The notes under the pieces: generated by a model | What the model saw: the letters and a program-made list of their open reading frames with translations, nothing else | Told to the model about the DNA's origin: nothing | The model's database searches: none | Translations under genes and position numbers: made by a program | Assembly: GCA_036971715.1 (NCBI GenBank) | Contig: JAVHJL010000002.1 | Span: forward strand, 3,318,501 to 3,382,500 | Direction of reading: 5' to 3' | From: Arthrobotrys musiformis | Taxonomy: Eukaryota; Ascomycota; Orbiliomycetes; Orbiliales; Orbiliaceae | DNA length: 64,000 bases | Shown: in pieces, positions 11,193 to 22,068 of the stretch | Layout of the letters: every line of letters begins with the position of its first letter | How positions within the stretch are numbered: the first letter of the stretch is position 1

Positions 11193-12914
11193 GTTGGATT
11201 TTGGTTGTGGTAGTTGTGTATCAATATCTTTATAAAGATTCGAATGGTATATATGCGGTGTTACGGGAGGGAAATTCGTAAAGAAATAGACGCCGTTAGA
11301 TGTAAAATCTTCGAATTCGTAATCGTTATCGTACTATATTAAGATAGAGGAGATGATGTGTGTTTCGAAGTTGATATTCTTTGATATTGGAGAGGTCTCG
11401 TTTTGCTGAAGAATGCGCAAGGTAGCACTTCTTTTGATAGAGGGTGTATAGTGGAGAGTGGGTTTTTTGAGAATAAAAACGGAGTGGAGATGTATATATT
11501 CGGTTCGAGTGAGCCTTCTGGTATTTACAACCGGGCAAAGTGGAGATTCCAAAAAATCTACAAATAAAACTGAGGAGAGCTGATGGTTAGAGAATAAAAG
11601 GGCGGTCCTCGACGACTTATATATCCAACTGTCGCTTTCGCAAGCTCATATGCACGCCATGCATGTTTAAATTGGGACCCTTGTATCTGGCACTAGACCA
11701 CTCAGGCCATTAACGAATGACTGCAAGTGACCACTCCTTGGGGAAAATCTCGCTGTTCTCAACGGGATGTTAGCCTGTAAGACAGAATGCCAACTAGGGT
11801 TGAGTTTAGTCTGCAGTCGTATCCTTCATTATCAACCAAAGTTTCCATCGAATCCGAAGTATCCTTTTGCAACCGTTCCCATTTGTCATAAACATCAAAG
11901 CTTTAGAATCAAACCCCCTGTCACATCGGCGCACCAATTGATCACATAATTTTGGCTCCAGTTGGCGAGATTTTCATCTAGATAGATTTCTCAGCAACTC
12001 AGCTGGAAAAACCTGGGGTTTTGGGCATTTAGTCGTCAACGGTGGCTTTTTTTGTTTTTTCCCTTTCCAAGCGATGTTTGGGGGAGAAGGATCAGGCCAC
12101 AATCAGGAATCGAATCATTTGGGTGTTGGGAAGGATCCATGGTGGGAATACCTGCCAAACAAAGTCAATTCCCTGTGATTTTGCCCAAACATGCAACAGG
12201 AACATGACTTTGACATGTTAACCTACGTTATCAGTTGAAGGTCTTAGATTTGAGTCAGAGAGCTGGAGCTGGGTAGCTCCGATAATCGAGGGGCTTCGCT
12301 GACAAACTGCTCTTTTCTCATTGGTTAATTTGGCCTCGAACCGATTATGTCGCTCCTAATAGGCCTATAGAGAGTATTTGCAAACCTGTATATATCGATA
12401 TATCCCATTGCATTCGATTCGATTCGATTCGTCGGAATCGGAAATCTAAAGATCAAGGCACCCTTTGCCCCGTCTGGCGAGCATATCCAAATGGCGCACA
12501 TCCGAATGCGATGCAATCAAGTCGAATCAAATGAGCCGTATTTACCTTTGCACACGTGCCTTTCAAACATCTATCGTGCATGCATGGAGGTCGCAACTTG
12601 CAACATTTAGCTTGGCTTCAAATCCATGGCGCGGCCCATATCACGTCGATCGAAGCTATGTGCATAATATTTATGTGATTCGATTGGAGGACAGCGCAGC
12701 CACACATATCGGAACATTTCTTGTTGCGGTGGCGCATGCGCAAGCAATATTGATTGTTTCGATGTCTGTATTGGACGCCCGCACTAGCTTTTGATGAAGA
12801 TACTCAAACATTTTGTATCAACTTGTCCAATTCGTTTCAAGTACTTAAACAGATGTACGAGTCCATGTACAACAGCGTCATTGTCAGTCGCTTTCGCTGA
12901 GACTCACCAGATAA
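11193..12914. other. Intergenic region, no gene seen
   Basis: About 1.7 kb. It holds a short (GATTC)n run near 12412-12435, and scattered short open frames without domain, signal peptide or splice support. Nothing else recognised. Confidence 0.5.
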
Positions 12915-13200
12915 TCAACCGGCCGATTTGATGCATTCACGACGCATCTTGCCGCTGCAGGTTGCCCAGTCGTGCCCAGGATTTTCACCGCAAATGTTTA
13001 CTCGAACATAAACATAAACCCGAGGGAGGTAGCTCTTTTTAGCGGTCCCAGCCGTGAGTTGAACACCGGCACCTAATCCGAGATAATTCTTTCCTTCTTT
13101 GCAAGCTTTGGTGTTGTAATCGCATCTGCTACCCACAATGGTGGTCGAGTGTTTGCGCTTCCAACATACAACAATGTCAACACCGACTTTGACATCTCTG
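12915..13200 (-). CDS. Putative exon of small Cys-rich secreted protein
   Basis: An open frame from a possible acceptor (CTATAG, 13201-13206) to a stop at 12915 encodes about 95 residues with seven Cys in a spaced pattern (VVCWKR, SRCDYN, KACKEG, NICGEN, ATCSGK, RECIKSAG), typical of the mature part of small secreted fungal proteins. No in-frame ATG with a signal peptide is present, so a first exon must lie further upstream on the minus strand. I could not place it within 13201-13700 with confidence, and the neighbouring plus-strand gene begins at 13673. Could also be a decayed gene. Confidence 0.33.
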
Positions 13201-13672
13201 CTATAGAATGCTGGTCAGCCCATTATGACCCTTATTTAAGCTTATTATCGCACCGTCTAGGAAGCCCTATGCAATCGTAGATGGATTCACCAAATCAAAG
13301 TTGGTTAACCCACACGCCATGGCGTTTCTACCCCCCCCTGCGAACGCTTGAACCTGTAGAAACATTTTTTTTTTGCTTTGTTACAAAAGCCCGTTCATAT
13401 ATAAGGCACTCCACCTTTTTCCCGGTGTTCCCCTTAGATATTGCAGCTCCCTTATCCTTGTTGTGTATCTCTCGTCGTTCTTTTTGAATTCGAAATATCG
13501 TGCACCAGTCGCTCCTTGTATACCACGGTCATTCCTAACCTTCGTCGCTCCTTTTCGTGCCGATTTTCGACTTCTGCAAAAAGAGAAAGAACGAAAGATA
13601 AACGCATCGACGAGATCCATTACCGATAACACTCGATAGACATATTTTACAAAGCCATTTTAAGATACCAAG

Positions 13673-14326
13673 ATGCAATTATTAGTGACATTAACAGCTG
13701 CTGCCGGCTTAGTCAGGTTAGTCGGACTCCGCCGGTCGATCACTGCTGTTAAATTTAAAGGATCCCGGGCAAACATACGAAATTATATGATCCTTGATAT
13801 CAAATGATCGAATACGGGTACTGACTTTCATGGTTGTCCCAAAAGCACCGTATTAGCTCTAAACATCCCCGGCGGGGGCCTTCCGAACGCTGCTATTGTC
13901 AAGCGGGCTGCAAACTGCGCATTCACATACACTGTTAGGGAGACCTACGCTGAAAGCGGCCCAAAGGCTGTAAAAACAGTTTTCAAAAAGATGGGGTCTA
14001 AGCCAACTGGAATTGACTGCGGAACGAAGTACAGCTGCAGTATCGTAATGAAGACAGTGACGGTAGGAAAGGTATGTTGAACTTCCAAGTCTATTTTCCT
14101 AGCCCAACGTCTCCTATTTCGTCGTGCTTTTGAGGTGGCCCGACCTCTTCCCCCGTCGAACGGGAGCTATAGAACTTTTTTCTAATCTCTTTCTTTTTTT
14201 GTTACGATACAACAGCACACCAAGTTGGTTTATGGAGCGTCGTCGACTGCTGATGTACCGTATTGCACTCAACCCGCAGCGCCAGGTGATGAGGAGGAGG
14301 AGGAGGAGGAGGAGGAGGAGGAATAG
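13673..14326 (+). CDS. Small secreted protein with poly-Glu tail
   Basis: Three exons, 13673-13716, 13846-14071 and 14216-14326, with donors GTTAGT and GTATGT and acceptors AAAAG and AACAG, give 126 residues. The N-terminus MQLLVTLTAAAGLVSTVLA is a signal peptide. A dibasic KR (about residue 33) may be a Kex2-type propeptide site. The mature part has four Cys (ANCAF, IDCGT, YSCSI, PYCTQ), then DVPYCTQPAAPGD and a tail of eleven Glu encoded by ten GAG codons plus GAA. The first exon's phase is fixed by the join V-S-T-V-L. The other nearby acceptor (ATTAG at about 13855) brings an early stop. Small, Cys-containing and secreted, so it is effector-like in form, but function is unknown. An acidic homopolymer at the very C-terminus is odd. 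Confidence 0.72.
14291..14320 (+). repeat. (GAG)10 microsatellite in coding exon
   Basis: Ten uninterrupted GAG triplets, read as Glu in the last exon of the small secreted protein and followed by GAA and TAG. Trinucleotide runs of this kind change length by slippage, so the tail length is probably polymorphic (inference). Confidence 0.9.
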
Positions 14327-14803
14327 GAATAGTGGAACCTAGGAATACACCCAACTGGAGAGATATAAATATCGAATCTCTGATAATAACTAGCAATTGG
14401 AACCAAGGATTCTCTCCAAAGTAGAGCGAAAAATTCAAATTATTTTCGCAAATAGTCGGAGAAAGTCCGAAGGTTGTGGAATATTCGAGAATTTATGTTT
14501 CCTGGCCCTTATCTAGCCCATCGGTAGCATCTATAACCGGGTGGCAGGAGTGGGGGGCGGGGTATAATCTTATATTTTCGATGAATTATAGATATGGATA
14601 ACGCTTTTCGAGGTTTACAATCTATTGAGGTCCAATACTGCCGGCTGCGTCCTAAAATCGTCTGATTTCGCTGTTGATACTTTGCCCGACTGCAAGTCGG
14701 GGTCTTTATGTACTTTGGTAAATCCCCCCCGGGGGGTAGGGTCCCAAAATGTGTTGTTTTTGCTAGAAGGTTCTATGTTTATGAAGAGCTTTGAATTTAT
14801 TAA

Positions 14804-14905
14804 GCTGGTAGGTAGGCTGGTAGGTAGGCTGGAGGCAAACTAGTAGGCCGGTTAGTAGGTAGGCCAGCTAATAAATTAAATAGGCCGGTTAACAGATAGG
14901 CTGGC
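14804..14905. repeat. Degenerate TAGGTAGGCTGG repeats
   Basis: A cluster of short, imperfect copies of TAGGTAGGCTGG and TAGGCCGGTTAG-like words. The same word family recurs in the arms and loop of the foldback element at 15169-15818, which suggests a common origin. Confidence 0.6.
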
Positions 14906-15168
14906 AGATCGATTGCAACGTTGGAACGTAGAATAAAATGTAAATATACCTACTTGCCAGAACATAGGCTTGAACTTAAGCCTTGAATAACTAATACCTA
15001 CGTTTCGGCGTACGCACCTACTAGCTACTAGTAATGAGGGCCGGGCAGTCAGGTTTCAGTGGTGCCGTAGGCACCTACTGTTACAAGTTATAAGAAGAAA
15101 ATTTGAACGAAACGGAATCGAACCTTTTACATTGGGTTTGTGTGCCTTGGTGCGGCAACGCATAGTGA

Positions 15169-15818
15169 CCAACCAGAGTATCATATCAAAAATCTCGGGA
15201 AAAAAATCAGCTTGGGACCAAAATTAAATTTCCAAAATACAAATTTACAAAACACAAAACACAAAAGTCATAGGGTGAATAAACATATTACTAAACCTAC
15301 TAGCCTACCCACCAGCCTAGATTCTGGCCTGCCTACTATAAACAGGTTGATAGGCAGATTGGTGGGCAGGCGGGCTGGCTGGCGAATAATAGGCAGGAAA
15401 GCAGCTGCAATTTGTGTACTGCGTTGTTGCGTCAGCGGTGCCAGTTTCTAATCAAACCATCGCGAGACCAAACTGACTGTGCAATTCGTTTGTAAATCAA
15501 ACAACACAACTAAATTATAACAGACGTGGTATTCTACTAAGCTAAGCCAGTCTGCCCGCCAGTCTACTGGTACCACCCACCCGCCTGCCTGCCTACTAAC
15601 CTGCCCACTGACCTGTTTATAGGCTGGCAGGCAGGCTAATAGGTAGGCCAGTAGGCAGGCCAGAATCTAGGCCGGTGGGTAGGCTAGTAGGTTTAGTAAT
15701 ATGTTTATTCACCCTATGACTTTTGTGTTTTGTGTTTTGTAAATTTGTATTTTGGAAATTTAATTTTGGTCCCAAGCTGATTTTTTTCCCGAGACTTTTG
15801 ATATGATACTCTGGTTGG
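15169..15818. mobile_element. Foldback element: long inverted repeat
   Basis: The left arm (15169-15347) and right arm (15611-15818) are near-identical in inverted orientation. Both begin at the outer end with CCAACCAGAGTATCATATC and continue through matching AATTTAATTTTGG-type and CACAAAACACAAAAG-type blocks and a GCCTACC-rich inner part. The right arm carries about 30 extra bases near its inner end. The 263-bp centre has no coding capacity for a transposase and contains further GCCTGCC/GGCAGGC inverted words. Such a structure fits a foldback-type or MITE-like non-autonomous transposon, or a palindromic duplication. I see no certain target-site duplication. Expected to form a strong hairpin. 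Confidence 0.72.
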
Positions 15819-16027
15819 CAAAATACAAATTTCCTGTCGCCAGTTGTATTTTAGACTTATTTTTTTTATCACGACCTCCAGTTTAAACCTGATTCTAATC
15901 TCTGGAATGGATTTGAATGTTGTAATTAAACTCTATTAAATTTAAAATCTCTAGATATCCACCTTGAACTCGACTAATACATGATTAAAATCTGCGGCAT
16001 CAGGGCCGGGGTATCCATAAATTGACA

Positions 16028-17633
16028 CTATTCTGAGATAGTCGAAGAGGTACTAGTCTCAGTCGAGGTCGTACTAGTCGAGGACTCTGTCTCGGTCTCT
16101 GTAGTAGTTGTAGACTCAGCTGACGGGGTGGGGCTGGTCGTCTCGGTAGTTGTAGTTGGCTCGGCCTCAGTGTCAGTTTCAGTAGTTGTTGTAGACCCAG
16201 TCTCGGTAGGTGTCGAACTGGTCTCGGTAGTAGTTGTAGGCTCAGGCTCAGTCTCAGTAGTGGTTGTAGATTCAGTCTCGGTAGCCGTTGAGCTAGTTGA
16301 ATCGGTCGTCGAGCTAGGTTCGGTCGTCGAGCTAGTAGGTTCGGTCGTCGAGCTAGTAGGTTCGGTCGTCGAGCTAGTAGGTTCGGTCGTCGAGCTAGTA
16401 GGTTCGGTCGTGGATTCTGTCGAAGTGGATGGTGTCGTCGATTGAGAGGCTGTTGTAGTGGTACTAGGGGGGTTGGCAAGGATAGGATTGACGAAGGTGG
16501 CGCCGCCCGCTTCAAGGCCAGGATTGGCCAATATGTATTCTTCCAGTTGTTCTGCACTTTCGAGGGCACCCAATAAGGTTATATCCATGCTGGGGGTAGT
16601 CGCCCGCCTTAGAATTCTACGACGACGGTGCTTGGCGCCATCACCGTTATGTAGAACAGCCCAGATCGGGAGGGGGTTCGATGGAGTGCCGCAAGTAAGC
16701 TCAGAAGTCCCGACACGGGCGCAGGTCATAGGCTCCTGCTCTGGTGTAAAGTCGACGAGGTCTTCAGCAACCCAAAAGTAACAAAAGAAGCTCGTGGAGG
16801 TAGTGTCTTTGGGGCAAGCGAGTACTCTGTCATCGTCCGCGGCCACCAGCTTTCCGCCTTGCACCTTGAGCTCCACTGCATCAGTAGGTTCTTCCGTAAA
16901 GAATGCCTCTAGAGGATCGCCAGTGGCTGCTTTTGCCAAGTACAAATTCTTATTTGTTTTTTCATCCTTGAAGGACATTTTGAATGGGGGCGCAGTATCA
17001 GGTATAGCTGTAGCGGTAGCCGATTGAGTAGCCCAGCTAGTTGATGTCACAGTAAGGGTCTTTGGCTCGAAAGTCGTTGACCCAGCACGAGACATGGATC
17101 GAAAATAGCAAGAGCAGGCGCTCAGATATCGAGCCGTAACAGCGCCTGTACATTTGGCGCCTGCATAATCTGGGAGAGCTACGTCCCGACCCTCGAGGCG
17201 GTCAAAATCACGTCTTTTGAATTTGCTGAAATCGGGTTCAACTGTCGCTACTACGAGAGTGGTTGTAGCTGTCGCTGTTTCGGTTCTAGGAATACTATTA
17301 GAATCATTGCAAAACTGCGTCGAGACTTTTGAGAATATATCGGCTTACTCAGGATGTGCAGCCAAGAGGGCCGATGTGAATGAAATACAATGCTCAAACG
17401 CCGAGGGACGCTGGGCGGCGTTTTTTAAGGCTGTATACGGATTTAAAAGTATATAGTTAGTGACCCGTCCGTAAATTTTGAAAAGACATCAAACGTTGCA
17501 CAACAAGGAGGGTTTAAAATGTTATATTACCTCCAAGGCATTTGTCACCATTGCAACCTGAGATTCGTGGCAGCTCCTCCGCCGCGGCGAAAGCGGCAAG
17601 GCCGAGGGTAAGGATATTCGATAGGGATCTCAT
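16028..17633 (-). CDS. Ser/Thr-rich secreted wall-type protein
   Basis: Three exons, 17531-17633, 17349-17430 and 16028-17294, encode 483 residues. The signal peptide MRSLSNILTLGLAAFAAA is followed by a Cys module, C-x4-CLGALKNAAQ...EHCISF, interrupted by introns in the same places as in the gene at 20873-22068. Then come a second module (YAGAKCTGAV...LSACSCYF), a globular-looking stretch with six Cys (about 225-300), a basic KHRRRR/RR site (a possible processing site) and a long Thr/Ser/Glu/Pro stalk built on TTEPTSS repeats. No clear GPI tail is seen at the end (TSSTISE). Probably an O-glycosylated surface or wall protein. Role unknown. The 54-nt second intron has its CTAAT near the acceptor, so that join is the least certain. 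Confidence 0.75.
16303..16404 (-). repeat. 21-bp coding tandem repeat
   Basis: Four exact 21-bp units (16321-16404, unit CGGTCGTCGAGCTAGTAGGT plus T on the plus strand) preceded by an 18-bp shortened unit. Translated on the minus strand they give TTEPTSS, the stalk repeat of the wall-type protein. Identity between units at the DNA level points to recent expansion. Confidence 0.9.
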
Positions 17634-20600
17634 CTCGATATCTGTAAATCTTGCAACTTATTATATTATACTATGACGATTATAGTATTAATATTAGAGG
17701 AGAGGGTAGGTTGCACGACCTATAATCTGCTCGATGCCTTGTCTAAGACGGATGAGTAGATACTAGCCTATTTTCCTAGTGAGGTAGTGAATCTATCAGA
17801 CATGCTCTGGGTAAATCCATGATATTTATACACAATTGTTAACCTGTGCGATCGACCCGTATGCATGTATTTGGTCGAAAGATGGAGCTGCGGGCCGGAT
17901 TGATAGCCCAGCCATCCATCAGCTATCTGATTCGAATTATCCCCTATAGCATGGCTTGAGAGCCACTCTGCTTTGAGGAATATATCGACGCATTGTCCTT
18001 CAAAGAGAAAATTATAAACATGCATTGCATCGTATGACTATCAATTTTGCGCTTCAAGGTCAGTCATGCTAGCTGGTGGGGACTTGCATGCAGGCGCCGA
18101 GTCGCACCATGGCTTAGCACCCGGGTACGAGATACCCGAATTCGAAATTTGCCAACGTCCAAGCATGCAATCATACGCAGGACGTACGTCTACAGTGGCA
18201 GCTGTGGTCCGGTAAAGCAAGACGGGTGCGAGCTCATGGCATGTGTTGGAGTTAACATGCTCTCGTATGCGCCTTTGTTGAACGGTTCTCGACAGTTTGA
18301 TGACAATCGGCCCCACTATCCAAACGCCACCCAGCCATATGATGCAGGACGCGGTCGATGCATCAAGCCAAACCGCCAGCTTTCCGCGGGTCGGGATGAG
18401 GACATGATGTTTCAAGCCAATTCCGGCCTGGTACTGAGGCCTCATATGTTGTACCTAAAGAGTAGTAGCTTCTTTCACTTAAATGGCGATGTGGTTTATA
18501 AGGCAGTGAGCCTCCGCCTGGATGTGGAACTCGAAGGCTGCTATACCCGATGTAGTATCTTCCATGAAAATCATACCCTTACTCTTCCGCTTTGCTTCGA
18601 ATCGATACTTGATACGGGGGATAGCTTTGTTTTTCTCCCTCCCTTTCTCTCTTTTTCTTTGGTAGCGGGCTTTTTTCTTTTTCTTTTTTTTTTTTTTTTT
18701 TTTCCTCGCTAGGATTCGATCGAGGGATTATTCAGAGAGCAAAGAATCTTTCTTAGTGTTGCATGATGTTGGTTGTTCCTGAGTTAATACAACCAATAAT
18801 TATAGCTATTATTCCGTACAAGGCTCGGTATTACAATAACAGCCACAATAAGACTAGGAGAATGTGCAATTATGCATATAATATCTGCCAGAATCTGCTA
18901 AACGGTTTTTTTGGGCGTGCGGGAAGGGCTTCTTAATCAGCCAACTAACTTATATGTTCACGTCGCTACGCTATAGACCGAACGAACAGTGACATCAAAG
19001 GCTGCTGGTTATCGCGATTGTGGCGTCATACGACTACAATCGAAAATCCGAGTCTATAGCCAATATCTGGTGACTTTCGTGACTTTCTGACCCGGAAAAA
19101 ACTCGAAGGCTGTAAACTCGGGCATTTGTTGGGTAGCTAATTGTCAGGTTGCACAGAGTTCACACCTAGCCAGAAATTACTAAAATTATATAATGCAACA
19201 ACATTATTAGTCTAGCGCAACACCATGCATGGTACGAGAATCTTTCCTTGAAAAAAACCAAGGAGGTGGTGATCATCAGAACTGTGGATCTACTGATATG
19301 AAAGGGGGGATTAAGCGGGAAGCTATAAGCTTAATTTAGCGAAAGATCCTAGAGATTCAAGGGTTACACTCCGTGGTACAGTTATGTTCCTTGAATTTGC
19401 TCTCTGGCCCGCTAGATCTCTACTAGTGCATAGTGGGGGCTCCGTGAGTACCCTGCCCCGCTTATCTCCCTTTGTGGGCCGAACAGGAATATTCCCTCCG
19501 TTGACCATGGATCAATACTTACGAATTCAGAAGTGTCCCTGGCCATCGATCGAGCCAAGTTAAAAATTTCTGTATGGGATACGTAGAGCAATAATATCTA
19601 CACCGTATAGCGTGGACGGTTGCAAACCGAACACACCCACAAAATTGTAATGCATTCACGATTATTATATGATTAATTATCGACATGTAAAGGATTTTTT
19701 AAAAATATTTTGTTTACAATCAATCTACAATGGAGAACTAGTGGCAGACTTGGATTCAACCTCTCGATTTCCAAGCTGGTTCCAGCAACCTTGTCTCCTA
19801 CACAGCCCACCCGCCAGCAACCGCCAAAGGCAATAACACGATCTGATGAGTGAAACCTATACATGCTAGAGTGGACACCTTTCGGACCACTTATCTAGTA
19901 AATGCACGCAGATATGCACTGGTATATATCCAGACCACACGAAACCAAATGTTGCTAGTGAGCGCCACGGAGCTTAAAGGATCGGGTAAACCGGCATTTC
20001 GATGTTTTAACATGAGAAGAAAGAATCTTTATAGCGGCAACGAACGAGGGGAGCTTAATGATGCAGGTTGGGAAGTTTCTCCGTCCACCGAAATAGTCCG
20101 CTGTATCTAGGCTGGCATTGAAAATTAAACGGCCCGCTTCATCGAGGCTGGCAATGGCATTAAAGCAGGCTAATTTCTATTTACGAGTTTAAGTTCTTAA
20201 GTATTTAAGTTGAAGAATATCTCTGGCCCCTCCTTTGTGAAGTCTGGGTACGAGGCTACCAACACCGAATTATATATCTTTATATATATATCTATTGAGT
20301 TCACGACCGTCTAATCTGACACCTCTATATAGGTATATTTAAGTGGTCTCGTACCCAGATAACCACCATGCACCACCTAGTATTTGGGGCAAAAACTATT
20401 TCCTCGGCAAGGTAACAATGCCGCAGGCCTTTGCTTTGTCTCGTGAACCAGAGCTGGCCGAAGCCTTTGCCTAGCACATGTACAGTCCATCGATCCACCG
20501 TTGAATAGGTTATCTAAAATTGACTAAGAAGAAGTACAGCCCTAATGTCAAAAGCATGGAGTCTAAATCAGAGAACTTAATTCTAGTTATAGCTATAGGT

Positions 20601-20872
20601 GTGCTGGCTCTACACAACTTAGCTGGCGGCAACGGTATGCAGTAATACTAGTTCTGCTCAAGAAGCTCTGAACCAAAGCTGGAGTAACTCCGATTTAGTC
20701 TAGAATTTGAATGATTAGAGATGCCAATTGCGCCTAAGGTAGAATTAATTGGTCTGTCAGGTGTAGGTAACTAATATACAGACATCCAAACGATAATTAT
20801 ATATAAAATATGAAGAAGGCCAGGAGGCAACGATTGAATCAATCCACAGCAAAATATAAAGATCCTACAATC
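17634..20872. other. 3.2-kb gene-free accessory region
   Basis: No gene is supported between the two related wall-protein genes. A 20-base poly-T run sits at 18684-18703. The open frames across 18041-18712 on both strands lack signal peptides or domains; the plus-strand one ends in poly-Phe from the T run. The rest is AT-rich with many short direct words (TATATATC-type). I see no transposon or RNA gene. Confidence 0.5.
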
Positions 20873-22068
20873 CTACACTATTGCTTTGAGAGTGACAAAC
20901 TGATAGCTTCCCCACACCGAGCCTTCTGTTGCGGCGATTGACATGCGTTGGTCCCATGCCACGAAAATGCTATTACCGGATCCCGTACATGAAATTTTGC
21001 GTGCGGCATCGATTGAGCAAACACAAGGAGGACCATAAGTGCGGGCGTATACCCAGCCCCAAGTGGTGCCATCCTGACAAGTCACGGTATCGCCCTGGAC
21101 GCTTCTAATCGTAGTACCGTCGAGGTACCACCATGGGGTTTCGGCTCTCGTGTCCGCGAATCCCGTGTAGATCACCGCGTTGCTTCCAGGAAATCTTATA
21201 AATGGTTTAAGATACTTGATTGAATTTCCAGGGAAGGTAACCTCGATTTGGAACGGTTTAATCGTCTGCGTAGCCACGCCGCCAACTGTGCTCGTTATGA
21301 CATTGACATTTGTTTGGGTTTTGGTGGTAACTGTAGTATAAATAGTCGAAGTTTCGATACTAGTTTGAACAGTTGAGAAGGATAGGGTAGTTGAGAGCGT
21401 GATTGTCGTCGATGGAGTCACTGTGGGAGATGCGACCCCGATGCAAAGGCAGGCGCTAGAAAATCTAACAGCACCAGAGCATGGCGATGCATATGCAGGG
21501 ATACTCGGGACCGCTTCGCCTCGCTTTCTCAAGGCGGCGTTGACTGTAAGTGTGGTAGTAGGGGCTATTTGAAGGGTAGTTGTAGTGGTCGTATCGGTGG
21601 AGGTCGAAGCCGTAACTTCAATAGTGGTCGTCTTTGTGATGAAAGTGGTCGAGAAAGATGTTTCGGAGAAACTCAATGTTTCCGTGTAGGTCCTGCACAA
21701 CCAAAGCATCATATTAACACATCTGTTGCAACTTCTCTTTTTCTTTTTCTTCCTCCCTATGTTTATTTATAAGTGAATTGGAAAAAAAAGAAAGCACTTA
21801 CACTGTAGGAATGGCAAAGAACGAACTGCACTGAGTACTCGCGTCAGACAAACGCGCGGTCGCACGAATAGCTAATCGTAGAAGAATATATTGTTAGCGC
21901 AGATCGCCAATATATACTTATATATACCGAATGTCGAAAAGAATCTATATCAACAAAATAGAATTTTAGAATAGGGATGTTCATACCTCGCAAGCAATTA
22001 TCAGCTGCGCAACCAGCGGATGCGAGACTGATAAGACCCGATCCGATGACAAAAGCCTTGAGAAGCAT
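20873..22068 (-). CDS. Ser/Thr-rich secreted wall-type protein, paralogue
   Basis: Three exons, 21987-22068, 21802-21871 and 20873-21692, encode 323 residues. The signal peptide MLLKAFVIGSGLISLASA is followed by the module C-x4-CLRAIRATAR...TQCSSFF, matching the module at 16028-17633 in spacing and exon boundaries. Then come a Thr-rich block (ETSFSTTFITKTTTIEV...), a KRGE processing-like site, a second Cys module (YASPCSGAVRFSSACLC), another Thr/Val-rich stretch, and a globular C-terminal domain of about 130 residues with four Cys and several Trp (ETPWWYLDGT, TTWGWVYA). Probably a secreted or wall-bound protein. Function unknown. Its close relationship to the upstream gene suggests a duplication within this region. 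Confidence 0.8.

Larger units (their letters stand above)
14327..16027. other. Gene-free accessory region
   Basis: About 1.7 kb holding the degenerate repeats and the foldback element listed separately. No protein-coding gene is supported. A B-box-like TTCGATTCC word near 15110-15120 (minus strand) has no tRNA cloverleaf around it. Confidence 0.6.

Noticed and set aside
12465..12794. 109-codon plus-strand frame
   Set aside because: No family resemblance or coding bias evident; short repeats (GATTC) nearby inflate open frames.
15105..15170. Possible minus-strand tRNA (TTCGATTCC word)
   Set aside because: No acceptor, D or anticodon stem can be paired around it.
18047..18712. 221-codon plus-strand open frame
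   Set aside because: No signal peptide, domain or repeat. It ends in poly-Phe made by a 20-T run, and the opposite strand is also open (18041-18445), as expected by chance.
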